NCBI RefSeq assembly: GCF_011694815.1
Contig: NZ_CP050177.1
Location: forward strand, 2,035,001 to 2,099,000
DNA from: Streptomyces liangshanensis
Lineage (GTDB): Bacteria; Actinomycetota; Actinomycetes; Streptomycetales; Streptomycetaceae
Direction of reading: 5' to 3'
DNA length: 64,000 nucleotides
Both the position numbers and the translations under genes were made by a program. Positions 11,551 through 20,615 of the stretch are shown in pieces. The notes below the pieces were generated by a model that saw nothing but the letters and a program-made list of their open reading frames with translations, was not told where the DNA came from and did no database searches. Position 1 is the stretch's first letter, and each line of letters opens with the position of its first letter.

Positions 11551-11603
11551 GCGGTAGTTCACACGTCGGAGAGGGGAGCAAACGTGTCGGGTCACACTAC
11601 CGC
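11551..11603. promoter_or_regulatory. Two-part inverted repeat in the eccD-eccC divergent region
   Basis: GCGGTAGT (11551-11558) is mirrored by ACTACCGC (11596-11603), and an inner ACACGT (11561-11566) by ACGTGT (11582-11587). The element is centred in the only gap between the divergent genes. It could be a regulator-binding site or a leader hairpin; no known operator is recognised. Confidence 0.4.
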
Positions 11604-11707
11604 CAACCCCTGGGTCCCGGCGCAAGTAGGATCCCTGCCGCGGATGGAACCCGTCGCCACGGGGGCGCCGACAGAAACATTCCGTCCGGCGAGGGAATGG
11701 GTGAGCT

Positions 11708-14700
11708 GTGAGTCAGATCGTCGTCAAGCGCCCGCCGCGGGTCCTGCCGTCCGAGGTGCCCGGCGAACAGGTGCAGCTGCAACCGCCGCCCGAACTGCCG
11801 CGCGGGCAGCAGGAGGGCGCGCTGATGCAGCTGCTCCCGATGCTGGGCATGGGCGGCTCCGTCGTGTTCTTCTTCATCACGCCCAACCCGATCATGCGGA
11901 TCATGGGCATGGTGATGATCGCGTCGACGGTGGCCATGGCGATCGCGATGCTGGTGCGCTACCGGCGCGGCACGCAGGGCCAACTCGCCGACATACGGCG
12001 CGACTACCTCAAGTACCTGACGCAGACGAGGCGTTCGGTGCTGCGGACGGCGCACCTCCAGCGGGACGCACAGTTCTATCTCCACCCGTCCCCCGAGCAG
12101 TTGTGGGCGCTGGTCGCCGAGGGCAGCCGGGTGTGGGAACGGCGGGTCGGTGACCACGACTTCGGGCAGGTACGGATCGGTCTGGGCAGCCAGGAGCTGG
12201 CCACGCCGCTGATCGCCCCCGAGACCGCGCCGGTCGACGAGCTGGAGCCGCTGACCGCGGGCGCCATGCAGCAGTTCCTCACGGCGCACAGCACCTTGGA
12301 CGGCCTGCCGATGGCCGTCTCGCTGCGCGCCTTCTACCACGTGACGGTCGGCGGGGAGCCGGAGTCGGTGCGCTCCACCGCCCGCGCGATGGTCGCCTCG
12401 CTCGCGTCCCTCCACTCCCCCGAGGACCTGGTGGTCGCGTTCGCCACCGGGCGCGAGGAGGCCGCCGCGTGGGAGTGGGCGAAGTGGCTGCCGCACGTGC
12501 AGGCCGCCGGCACCACCGACGGCGCGGGCAGCCGCCGCCTCATCACCACGGACGCGTGGGAGCTGGAGGAACTCCTCGCCGGCCACCTGGAGGGCCGCCC
12601 GCGTTTCCAGCCCGGCGGCCAGCCCCTGCTGGACCAGCCGCACGTCGTGGTCGTCCTGGACGGCAGGACCGTACCGCCCACGTCCGCGCTCGCGGCGGCG
12701 GAGGGGCTCCAGGGCGTGACGGTGATCGAGGTCGTGCCCGGTGAGGTCACCGGGGCGCGGGGCAGCCTCGCGGTGGTCGTGCGCCCGGACGCGTTGCGCC
12801 TGGAGGTCGGGAACGGCCTGGTGTACGACGGGGAGCCGGACGTGTTCAGTGTGGCGGCGGCCGAGGCGCTGGCCCGGCAGCTCGCCCCGCTGCGGGTGGC
12901 CTCGGGCGGGGACGACGACGAACCGCTGCTGGCCAACCTGGACTTCACCGATCTGCTGAACCTGGGCGACGCGGCGTCCGTCGACGTCACCCGGACCTGG
13001 CGGCCGCGCTCGCAGGCGGAGCGGCTGCGGGTGCCGATCGGGGTCGGCGAGGACGGCAGTCCGGTGATGCTGGACCTGAAGGAGGCCGCGCAGGAGGGCA
13101 TGGGCCCGCACGGGCTGTGTGTCGGCGCGACCGGTTCCGGCAAGTCCGAGCTGCTGCGCACGCTGGTGCTGGGGCTCGCCGTCACCCACTCCTCGGAGAC
13201 CCTGAACTTCGTCCTGGCGGACTTCAAGGGCGGCGCGACCTTCGCGGGCATGTCGCAGATGCCGCACGTGGCGGCGGTGATCACCAACCTGGCGGACGAC
13301 CTGACGCTGGTCGACCGCATGGGTGACTCGATCCGCGGGGAGCTCAACCGGCGCCAGGAGATGCTGCGCGACGCGGGGAACTACGCCAACATCCACGACT
13401 ACGAGAAGGCGCGCGCCGCGGGCGCGCCCCTCCAGCCCATCCCCTCGCTCGTCCTGGTGATCGACGAGTTCAGCGAACTCCTCACCGCCATGCCGGACTT
13501 CATCGAGATGTTCGTGCAGATCGGCCGCATCGGGCGCTCCCTGGGCGTCCATCTCCTGCTGGCCTCGCAGCGGTTGGAGGAGGGCAGGCTGCGCGGCCTG
13601 GAGACGTACCTCTCGTACCGCGTCGGTCTGCGGACCTTCTCCGCCGCCGAGTCGCGGGCGGCGCTGGGGGTGCCGGACGCCTACCAGCTGCCGAACGTGC
13701 CGGGGTCGGGGTACCTGAAGTTCGGTACGGACGAGATGGTGCGCTTCAAGGCCGCGTACGTCTCCGGGGTGTACCGCACCGGCGCGCAGCGGGCCTCGGT
13801 GGCCGGCGGGCCGCTGCCGGTGGACCGCAGGCCGGTGCCGTTCACGGCGGCGCCTGTACCGGTGCGGTACGTGGAACCGGCGCCGGGGCCCGTCGTGCCG
13901 GAGGCGCGGGCGGCGGAGGACGACGCGCTCGCCGACTCCGTACTCGACGTGATCGTGCGGCGGTTGGAGGGGCGGGGCGCGGAGGCCCACCGGGTGTGGC
14001 TGCCGCCGCTGGACAACCCGCCGCCGCTGGACGAGCTGCTCCCCGGGCTCGCGGGGGTGCCGGACCGGGGTCTCACCCAGGCGGGGTACGAGGGGGCGGG
14101 GCGGCTCGTCGTCCCGCTCGGTGTGGTCGACAAGCCGTACGAGCAGCGGCGGGACACGCTCTACCGGGACTTCTCGGGGGCGGCGGGGCACATGCAGATC
14201 GTGGGCGGGCCGCAGTCGGGCAAGTCCACGCTGCTGCGCACCCTGATCTCGGCCTTCGCGCTGACGCACACTCCGCGCGAAGTGCAGTTCTACGGGCTGG
14301 ACTTCGGTGGTGGCGGGCTGTCGTCGGTGGCCCGTCTGCCGCATGTCGGCGGGGTGGCCTCCCGGCTCGATCCCGAGCGGGTGCGGCGTACGGTCGCCGA
14401 GGTGTACGGCATCCTGACGCGCCGCGAGGAGTACTTCCGCGCGGCGGGGATCGACTCGATCGCGACCTTCCGGCGGATGCGGGCGCGGGGGGACATCTCG
14501 CCGACCGAGCAGCCGTGGGGCGACGTGTTCCTGGTGATCGACGGGTGGGGCAACTTCCGTTCGGACTACGAGGGTCTGGAGCAGGCGGTCCTGGACATGG
14601 CGGCGCGGGGCCTCGGGTACGGCATCCACGTCGTCCTGACGGCGTCCCGCACGATGGAGGTGCGCGCCAACCTCAAGGACCACCTGATGAACCGGCTGGA

Positions 14701-15685
14701 GCTGCGGCTCGGCGACACGATGGACTCGGAGCTGGACCGCAAGTCGGCCGTCAACGTGCCGGCGGGGGTGCCGGGGCGCGGTCTGACGCCGGAGAAGCTG
14801 CACTTCATGGCGGCGGTGCCGAGGATCGACGGCATCAACTCGGACAGCGACCTGTCGGAGGCCACGGCGGCCATGGCGCAGGAGGTCACCCGGCACTGGA
14901 CCGCGCCGGGGGCCCCGGCGGTACGGCTGCTGCCGCGCGAGCTGGCGGCGGCGGAGCTGCCCGGGGGCGCCGAGCAGCCGGAGAAGGGGATCGCCTTCGG
15001 CATCGACGAGAACAACCTGGCGCCGGTCTTCGCCAACTTCGAACGCGACCCGTTCTTCCTGGTGTTCGGGGAGAGCGAGTCCGGCAAGTCGAACCTGCTG
15101 CGGCTGCTGATCAAGCAGTTGAGCGAGCGGTACGACGGCGACTCCTGCAAGCTCTTCGTCATCGACAACCGGCGCGGGCTGCTGGGGGTCACTCCGCCGA
15201 GCCATCTGGCGGAGTACGTGCCCATGTCCAACAACATGGAGCACCACGTCGACGCGCTGGTGAACCTGATGCAGCGCCGTACCCCGTCGCCCGACGTGAC
15301 GGCGGAGGAGCTGCGCGAGCGCAGCTGGTGGCAGGGGCCGACGGTGTACGTGGTCGTGGACGACTACGACCTGGTGTCCACGTCGAGCGGCAACCCGCTG
15401 GCCAAGCTCACCGAACTGCTGCCGTTCGCACGGGACGTGGGGGTGCGCTTCATCATCGCCCGCAACACGGCGGGCGCGAGCCGGGCCGCGTACGAACCCT
15501 TCATGCAGCGGATGCAGGAGCTGGGCGCCCAGGGCGTCCTCCTCTCGGGCGACCCGAACGAGGGCGACGTCCTGGCCGGCGCCCGCCCCCGCCCGATGCC
15601 GACGGGCCGGGGCGTCTTCGTGTCCCGCCGACGGGGCAACCCCCTGGTACAGACGGGGCTGGTGGCGGAGGGGCCGGTGGGGTGA
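11708..15685 (+). CDS. eccC: Type VII secretion ATPase EccC (fused EccCa-EccCb)
   Basis: FtsK/SpoIIIE-type motor that recognises substrates and energises ESX secretion. The 1325 residues include two transmembrane helices near residues 45-80 and three consecutive ATPase domains. Their Walker A loops are GATGSGKSE (473-481), GGPQSGKST (833-841) and GESESGKSN (1121-1129). The first domain also shows Walker B VLVIDEFSELL; the second has VFLVIDGWGNF, in which the Walker B glutamate is replaced, as is common for the accessory EccC ATPases. Start is a GTG with a weak GGGTGAG upstream. Both EccCa and EccCb are in one polypeptide. It leads the plus-strand half of the locus and is followed at 70 bp by putative substrate genes. 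Confidence 0.96.
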   Translation: MSQIVVKRPPRVLPSEVPGEQVQLQPPPELPRGQQEGALMQLLPMLGMGGSVVFFFITPNPIMRIMGMVMIASTVAMAIAMLVRYRRGTQGQLADIRRDYLKYLTQTRRSVLRTAHLQRDAQFYLHPSPEQLWALVAEGSRVWERRVGDHDFGQVRIGLGSQELATPLIAPETAPVDELEPLTAGAMQQFLTAHSTLDGLPMAVSLRAFYHVTVGGEPESVRSTARAMVASLASLHSPEDLVVAFATGREEAAAWEWAKWLPHVQAAGTTDGAGSRRLITTDAWELEELLAGHLEGRPRFQPGGQPLLDQPHVVVVLDGRTVPPTSALAAAEGLQGVTVIEVVPGEVTGARGSLAVVVRPDALRLEVGNGLVYDGEPDVFSVAAAEALARQLAPLRVASGGDDDEPLLANLDFTDLLNLGDAASVDVTRTWRPRSQAERLRVPIGVGEDGSPVMLDLKEAAQEGMGPHGLCVGATGSGKSELLRTLVLGLAVTHSSETLNFVLADFKGGATFAGMSQMPHVAAVITNLADDLTLVDRMGDSIRGELNRRQEMLRDAGNYANIHDYEKARAAGAPLQPIPSLVLVIDEFSELLTAMPDFIEMFVQIGRIGRSLGVHLLLASQRLEEGRLRGLETYLSYRVGLRTFSAAESRAALGVPDAYQLPNVPGSGYLKFGTDEMVRFKAAYVSGVYRTGAQRASVAGGPLPVDRRPVPFTAAPVPVRYVEPAPGPVVPEARAAEDDALADSVLDVIVRRLEGRGAEAHRVWLPPLDNPPPLDELLPGLAGVPDRGLTQAGYEGAGRLVVPLGVVDKPYEQRRDTLYRDFSGAAGHMQIVGGPQSGKSTLLRTLISAFALTHTPREVQFYGLDFGGGGLSSVARLPHVGGVASRLDPERVRRTVAEVYGILTRREEYFRAAGIDSIATFRRMRARGDISPTEQPWGDVFLVIDGWGNFRSDYEGLEQAVLDMAARGLGYGIHVVLTASRTMEVRANLKDHLMNRLELRLGDTMDSELDRKSAVNVPAGVPGRGLTPEKLHFMAAVPRIDGINSDSDLSEATAAMAQEVTRHWTAPGAPAVRLLPRELAAAELPGGAEQPEKGIAFGIDENNLAPVFANFERDPFFLVFGESESGKSNLLRLLIKQLSERYDGDSCKLFVIDNRRGLLGVTPPSHLAEYVPMSNNMEHHVDALVNLMQRRTPSPDVTAEELRERSWWQGPTVYVVVDDYDLVSTSSGNPLAKLTELLPFARDVGVRFIIARNTAGASRAAYEPFMQRMQELGAQGVLLSGDPNEGDVLAGARPRPMPTGRGVFVSRRRGNPLVQTGLVAEGPVG

Positions 15686-15755
15686 GCGGACTGTCCGGGT
15701 GCGGGAGCGGCCGGCGGTCGGCGGGGAAGCGGCACGAGACGTGGGGAGAATCTTG

Positions 15756-16205
15756 ATGGCTTGGGACGAATGGGAACAGATCAAGGCCGACACGGCCCAG
15801 GAGCACTCGACGCGGATGCGGCTCAACCAGGTGCCTGTCGAACCCGGGGGTGGCCCGGTCCCCGAGGGCGACCTGAGGGTCGACCAGAAGGACCTCGCGG
15901 CGATCGGTGACGCGGCGTACCGGCTGTTCGGCGATCTCGACCGGTTCTCCGACCACGCCCGGGTCTCGTCGATGACGGCGGCGGGTGGCCTCAAGAGTGA
16001 GGGTTTCGCGCTCGGCGGGGCCTTGGACCACGTGGCCGAGCGCTGGGTCGACCAGGTCCGTACGCTGCTGGACGCCTGTGCGCACATCTCCAACCACCTC
16101 GACTACACCAAGGCGGCCCACGCCGGCGACGAGGTGTACATCGCCGGCACCCTCAGCAGCATCTCCGAGCTGGACAAGGGCTTCGACGAGCGAAAGGGGC
16201 AGTGA
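15756..16205 (+). CDS. Putative type VII substrate partner protein
   Basis: A 149-residue, largely helical protein starting at the ATG at 15756 (MAWDEWEQIKADTAQ), which has a GGGGAGAA ribosome binding site; the longer in-frame reading from 15699 lacks one. There is no signal peptide, WxG turn or YxxxD motif that I can see. The C-terminal half is amphipathic helix (ALDHVAERWVDQVRTLLDAC). Its stop overlaps the next start as TGATG, so it is translationally coupled to the 764-residue protein. By analogy with partner/chaperone proteins encoded just before LXG- or WXG-headed T7 substrates, it may be a binding partner; this is inference. No family is recognised. Confidence 0.75.
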   Translation: MAWDEWEQIKADTAQEHSTRMRLNQVPVEPGGGPVPEGDLRVDQKDLAAIGDAAYRLFGDLDRFSDHARVSSMTAAGGLKSEGFALGGALDHVAERWVDQVRTLLDACAHISNHLDYTKAAHAGDEVYIAGTLSSISELDKGFDERKGQ

Positions 16206-18499
16206 TGGACCTCGACGCACTGCGCTTCGGGAACTTCTCCCCCCTGGGCGAGGCCATCACCGACTGGCGGCAGATGGTCACGAAACTGGAGGCACTGCGC
16301 AAGGACGCGCAGGAAAACCTCAAGGCCAAGGCGGACAAGGCCAACTGGGCCGGGGTCAACGCACAGGTCTCGCGTACGTTCATCGACAAGACCGCCGGTG
16401 AGTTCGCGGACGCACGCACCCAGGCCGACACCATCGCCAAGATCCTCGCGGACACGCACGGTGAGCTGGTCAGTTACCGGAACGAATTGAATCTCGCCAT
16501 CGAACGCGGCCTGAAGAAGAACCTCACCGTGCTCGACACGGGCAACGGGTCCTTCACCGTGACGATGAACATCCACCCGGACCGGGCCGCGAAGGGCACC
16601 ACCGTGCCCGAGCACGGGCAGCAGGACGTCGACGCCCTGCGGGACGAGGTCCAGCGCATCCTGGGCAAGGCCACCGAGAGCGACAACACGGCGGCGCAGG
16701 CGCTCCGCCTGATCGTCGACCAGGCCGATTACGGGTTCTCCGACGCCTCCTACGCGGACCGCGACTCGGCGGCCGCGGCCGTCAAGGCGGCCGACGACCT
16801 GGCCAAGATCCTCAAGAAGAACCCGCACGACGTCACCAACACCGAGCTGAACCAGCTCAACAGCACCTTGGCCACCTACAAGAACGACCCGCTCTTCGCC
16901 GAGAAGTTCGCCACGGACGTCGGTCCGAAGAGGATGCTGGAGTTCTACGCCGGTATCGCCGACCCGTACATGCCCTCGTACGACCCCGAGCGCGGTGAGC
17001 TGGCCAAGCAGTTCCAGAAGAACCTCGGCATCACTCTCGGGACCGCCACCCTCTCCGACAGCGACACCATGCAGGAGTGGGAGCGACAGATGGTGAAGCT
17101 CGGCCCCGACCCGCTCGGGATCGACGACGCCAATGATCCGCGCGGCTTCGCCGTCATGAGCAACCTGATGCGCTTCGGCGACTACGACGACCAGTTCCTC
17201 AACGACTACGGTGACAAGCTCGTCGCGTTCGACAAGGAACACAACGTCAAGGACCCGAACCCCTGGATCAACAACTGGAACCAGGGGGACCTGAACTACT
17301 GGGGCAAGAACGACCGCGGCCGCGACCCGATGACCGGGTTCCTGGAGGCACTCGGCCACAACCCGGACGCCTCGACGCAGTTCTTCGCCCAGCCCGGCGG
17401 CGCGGGCGACACCGTCGACAAGGACTCCGAGGTCAACGACCACCTCAAGTACCTCACGAAGGAGCGCATCTGGCTGTCGGACACCACACTCGACGGCGAC
17501 CACAAGGTCGTCGCGGGGCGGGACTCACTGGGCCACGCGCTGGAGGCGGCGACCACGGGATACTCCTACGACGCCACCTCGGCCTCCGGCAAGGACCCCC
17601 TGACACCGGGCAACCTGGATCACCGAACGGCGGAGACGGCCGGGGTCATGGAGCAGGTCGCCTATCTGTACGGCGGCGAGGACGGCCCGAAGATGCTGCA
17701 CGACCAGCCCGAACTGGCCGACAGTCTGGGCAAGATGGGCTCCGCGTACATCGACGACATCGACTACGGCCTGTCCGGCATCGGGGACCACGCGAAGGAT
17801 GCCGGTGACTTTCCCGCCAGGTACGCGGGGCGTGCGGACTTCGGTAACCAGGGCGCCATCAATTTCCTGAGCGTCCTCGGGCAGAACGAGACCTCCCACG
17901 GCATCGTGACCGCGGGCCAGCACATCTACACGCTGAGCCTGCTGGACGCCAATCCACCCACGGACCAGGCCAGTTACGAGCACGGCAAGGACGCCTTGTT
18001 CATGGAGGCCGAGGCACGCGGGATCCTCGACCACGCACGTGTCCAACAGGCCGAGACGGACTTCGCGGGCGAGGCCGAGGAGGCGAACAAGTCGCTCGGC
18101 CGGTCGGCCGATTGGGGCAAGTTCGCGGCGGGAGCCATTGTGGGTGGCGGGATCGCCGCCATCCCCCTGCCCGGAACGACAGCTGTCGGGATCGTGGTCG
18201 CTCCCATCGCCGCCGACATGGCCGGTGAGGCACTGAACACCTTCATCGGGCAGGAAACCGACAAGGCCGTCGACAAGGCCGAGTCCGACTCCACGGCGAA
18301 GGCCCAGCTCACGAGCCAGCAGTTCTACCGCGCGGGCACCGACAACCTCGGGGACAGTTACGCGCAGTACTTCGACGACTCGGCCAAGTACAGCGGTCAG
18401 GCCGATTCGGACGACGTGGTGCGGGACCTCAAGACCACGTATCTCTCGACCGGCTCCGACGAGGACGACCTTCGCGGCCGTCCGCCATACAAGGACTGA
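16205..18499 (+). CDS. Large WXG-headed type VII candidate substrate
   Basis: A 764-residue protein beginning MDLDALRFGNFSPLG at an ATG that overlaps the previous stop. An N-terminal helical region has a W-A-G turn at 48-50 (KANWAGVNAQVSRTF) in the position expected for a WXG100 hairpin. The centre (about 180-630) is rich in Asp, Asn and Tyr and has no signal peptide. A glycine-zipper-like hydrophobic stretch lies at about 636-682 (GAIVGGGIAAIPLPGTTA), followed by a charged tail. I believe similar proteins are filed as DUF6571 in Streptomyces, but that is memory. Position directly after EccC, and the WXG head, argue that it is exported or forms part of the apparatus. No toxin motif is recognised. 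Confidence 0.8.
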   Translation: MDLDALRFGNFSPLGEAITDWRQMVTKLEALRKDAQENLKAKADKANWAGVNAQVSRTFIDKTAGEFADARTQADTIAKILADTHGELVSYRNELNLAIERGLKKNLTVLDTGNGSFTVTMNIHPDRAAKGTTVPEHGQQDVDALRDEVQRILGKATESDNTAAQALRLIVDQADYGFSDASYADRDSAAAAVKAADDLAKILKKNPHDVTNTELNQLNSTLATYKNDPLFAEKFATDVGPKRMLEFYAGIADPYMPSYDPERGELAKQFQKNLGITLGTATLSDSDTMQEWERQMVKLGPDPLGIDDANDPRGFAVMSNLMRFGDYDDQFLNDYGDKLVAFDKEHNVKDPNPWINNWNQGDLNYWGKNDRGRDPMTGFLEALGHNPDASTQFFAQPGGAGDTVDKDSEVNDHLKYLTKERIWLSDTTLDGDHKVVAGRDSLGHALEAATTGYSYDATSASGKDPLTPGNLDHRTAETAGVMEQVAYLYGGEDGPKMLHDQPELADSLGKMGSAYIDDIDYGLSGIGDHAKDAGDFPARYAGRADFGNQGAINFLSVLGQNETSHGIVTAGQHIYTLSLLDANPPTDQASYEHGKDALFMEAEARGILDHARVQQAETDFAGEAEEANKSLGRSADWGKFAAGAIVGGGIAAIPLPGTTAVGIVVAPIAADMAGEALNTFIGQETDKAVDKAESDSTAKAQLTSQQFYRAGTDNLGDSYAQYFDDSAKYSGQADSDDVVRDLKTTYLSTGSDEDDLRGRPPYKD

Positions 18500-19248
18500 T
18501 GGATGTGCGTCATCTCAAGGCCGCCGACCCCCACCGGACCGTGCCGTTCCTGACCCTCCCGTCACGCAGTGTGCCGCGCCGGGGCCCGGTGGCGACGGCC
18601 GTCCTGGCCGCCTTGCTCGCGACGGCCGGCTGCTCCGACGGTTCCGACGACGATCAGGCTCCCCCGGGCGTCACGGCGGAGCGGATCTGTGACGGAGCCC
18701 TGGACGCGACAGCGGCCGAGGCGTTGAAGCACCTGGGCGGCACCGACCGGTTCACCGAACTCACCGGCACGACCGACGCGGGTCAGCCGAACGCGTTCTC
18801 CGTCGCACGGGCGGCGAAGCACCTCCACGACAACACCGGCCTGCGGAGCAGGTGCACGGTGTACAAGGCCGGGGACAAAAGCGGTCAGCCGCTGGTCGAG
18901 ATGGACTTCAAGGCAGCGAGCACCGTCCCCGCTCGCCAGGCCGTGGAGAACGGCGCCCGGGACCTCACGTACTACCCCCTGGGCGTCCTGGCCTATGCCA
19001 AGGAAGAGAATTCCACCTCGCTGTACTTCCGATGCCCCACCAAGGGCACAGGGAGCGCCGCCGCCGAGACCCCGTACGTGAACGCGGGCCTCTTCAGCAC
19101 CCCCGCCCAGATCGAAGGGGACCCGGCCGGCACATACCGGATGTCGGTGCTCAACTCCGTTTCGCGGCGGGTCGCCGACGAACTGGGGTGCGCGGGCGAT
19201 GCGCGGTTGCCTGAACAGGTCCCCGCAGGAGAGGAGTCCGGGGTATGA
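18499..19248 (+). CDS. Putative lipoprotein in the type VII locus
   Basis: A 249-residue protein coupled to the preceding gene through a TGATG overlap. Residues 30-46 form a signal peptide h-region ending in the lipobox LATAGC (Cys46), predicting lipid anchoring outside the membrane. The mature part has several Cys residues (for example RICDGALD and SRCTVYK) and a C-terminal region ELGCAGDARLPEQVP. No domain is recognised. The tight coupling to the 764-residue protein suggests a joint function, perhaps surface capture or immunity-like protection, which is speculation. Confidence 0.8.
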   Translation: MDVRHLKAADPHRTVPFLTLPSRSVPRRGPVATAVLAALLATAGCSDGSDDDQAPPGVTAERICDGALDATAAEALKHLGGTDRFTELTGTTDAGQPNAFSVARAAKHLHDNTGLRSRCTVYKAGDKSGQPLVEMDFKAASTVPARQAVENGARDLTYYPLGVLAYAKEENSTSLYFRCPTKGTGSAAAETPYVNAGLFSTPAQIEGDPAGTYRMSVLNSVSRRVADELGCAGDARLPEQVPAGEESGV

Positions 19249-20171
19249 GAACGCATCTGCGGAGGAGCGGTGTTGGCCTGGCCGCCGTGGCGGCCTGCAT
19301 GGCAGCCGTCGTCGGCTGTTCGTCGGGTGGGGACGGGGCATCCGGGGGTGGTGGTGCGGGCGACGGCGGGCTGGACGGTGCGCTGCGTGCTGTGCCCGCT
19401 TCGGCGGGCGGCACCACGGTGATCTATGTGGACGTGCGCAGCGCACGGGATCTCGTGAAGAACGACAACAAGCTGTACGCGAACTTCGCCTCCTATCTGG
19501 TCCCCGAGTTCGACCAGTTCCGTCCTGAGAGCGGTGAATCCCTCAAGGACGTCTACGGGTTCGACGAGGGCGACCTGACCGCGACGCTCACCGTCGGGGA
19601 CTCCGCCCAACGGCTCACCGGCGACTTCGACCCGGACGCCGTCAGCAAGGCGTTCGCCCGCCGCGACTACCGCGCCGAGAAGACCGACTACGGCGTCCAC
19701 CTCCGGCCCGGGGAGGGGAGGGACGCCAAGGTCTCCGAGGACGCCGTGGTGTTCGGAGAGGCGGAGAACGTCCTCAGCCCCGCACCGGTGGGAGGGAAGA
19801 CCGTCGCCGACGACCCCTCGTACCGAGCGGTGTCGGAGTGCCTCGGGGCGAAGGTCTACCAGGCGTCGTTCTTCGGGAAGGACAAGAACGCCGACGCCAC
19901 ACTCATCGCGATCGGCGGACAGATCAGCGAGGACGGCACGCCGACGGAGACGCTGTGCGTCGCCGCACGGTCGGAGGCGGCGGCGGGGAACCTGCGGAGC
20001 AAGCTCCGTGAGAAGACCGCCGCGGGCGAGCGGTACGCGGGGTCCGAGGTCGAGGTGACCGGAGCCAGCCTGCCCATCGTCTCCATGACCTGGAAGAACA
20101 GTGCGAAGAGCGGCATGCGGCCGGCGGACGAGCTGAAGATTCTCGACCTGCCGCTGCTCCTCAGGAAGTGA
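19245..20171 (+). CDS. Putative lipoprotein in the type VII locus
   Basis: A 308-residue protein whose ATG overlaps the previous stop (ATGA). It has a basic N-terminus, an h-region and the lipobox AAVVGC (Cys25), then a glycine-rich spacer SSGGDGASGGGGAGDGG and a globular domain that opens with ALRAVPASAGGTTVIYVDV. That segment recalls actinobacterial lipoproteins of unknown function that start with a 'valid pressure' type strand-helix; no named family is assigned. Together with the previous gene it makes a lipoprotein pair ending the eccC unit. A 15-bp terminator follows at once. Confidence 0.8.
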   Translation: MRTHLRRSGVGLAAVAACMAAVVGCSSGGDGASGGGGAGDGGLDGALRAVPASAGGTTVIYVDVRSARDLVKNDNKLYANFASYLVPEFDQFRPESGESLKDVYGFDEGDLTATLTVGDSAQRLTGDFDPDAVSKAFARRDYRAEKTDYGVHLRPGEGRDAKVSEDAVVFGEAENVLSPAPVGGKTVADDPSYRAVSECLGAKVYQASFFGKDKNADATLIAIGGQISEDGTPTETLCVAARSEAAAGNLRSKLREKTAAGERYAGSEVEVTGASLPIVSMTWKNSAKSGMRPADELKILDLPLLLRK

Positions 20172-20175
20172 GGAG

Positions 20176-20218
20176 CGAGGCGGAGTGGGCGCCTCCCGCG
20201 TGTGCCCACTCCGCCTCG
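20176..20218. terminator. Strong bidirectional terminator
   Basis: A perfect 15-bp stem (20176-20190 with 20204-20218) and 13-nt loop sit between the converging lipoprotein gene and the first WXG100 gene, dividing the secretion locus into two transcription blocks. Confidence 0.85.
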
Positions 20219-20246
20219 TGTTGCCGTGCCGTGCGAGCGGCTCGGA

Positions 20247-20546
20247 CTAGTGGAAGTTCGAGGCGGCCTTCTGGTCGCCGGCCTTGTACGCCGGGGCCGC
20301 TTCCTGGACGGCTCGTGAGATCTGGAGCAGGGCCGTGTGGATGGCCATCGCGTCCTTGTCCCACTTGGCCTGGGCGCCGTTGTACGCCTCGCGGGCCTCG
20401 CCCTCCCACAGGTCGGACACCGAGCGAATCTTCGCCTGGATGGCCTTGAGGCTCTGGTCGAGCCGGTCCGCCTGGGTCTTGATGTCCCGGGCGGCGTCGT
20501 CGAGCCTCGTGTACGTGACGATCATCGTGCCGTCGTTCTGCGCCAT
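20247..20546 (-). CDS. WXG100 family ESX protein carrying a YxxxD export motif
   Basis: A 99-residue helical-hairpin protein with the WxG turn W47-E48-G49 (DLWEGEAREAY). Its C-terminal tail contains Y87-K-A-G-D91, which fits the YxxxD/E general secretion signal of type VII substrates. In the mycobacterial pair the partner with this tail is the EsxB/CFP-10 type. The ATG start MAQNDGTMIVTY has an AGGAAGGAC ribosome binding site. It lies about 70 bp downstream of the second WXG100 gene on the same strand, as expected for a heterodimer. Streptomyces homologues are secreted and affect sporulation; that is family knowledge. Confidence 0.92.
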   Translation of the reverse strand: MAQNDGTMIVTYTRLDDAARDIKTQADRLDQSLKAIQAKIRSVSDLWEGEAREAYNGAQAKWDKDAMAIHTALLQISRAVQEAAPAYKAGDQKAASNFH

Positions 20547-20615
20547 GGAAGTCCTTCCTCCTGCTGCTGTTACTGGTTCCGTCGATCAGGTCGGCTGTCC
20601 GGTCGGGGGCAGCTG

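Noticed and set aside
11597..16093. A 1498-codon open frame antisense to eccC
   Set aside because: It mirrors the third-position G/C bias of eccC, is rich in His/Arg/Gly without domain patterns, and crosses the eccC promoter. The same applies to long antisense frames at 43530-47678, 53786-57673, 30703-34413 and 34173-37385.
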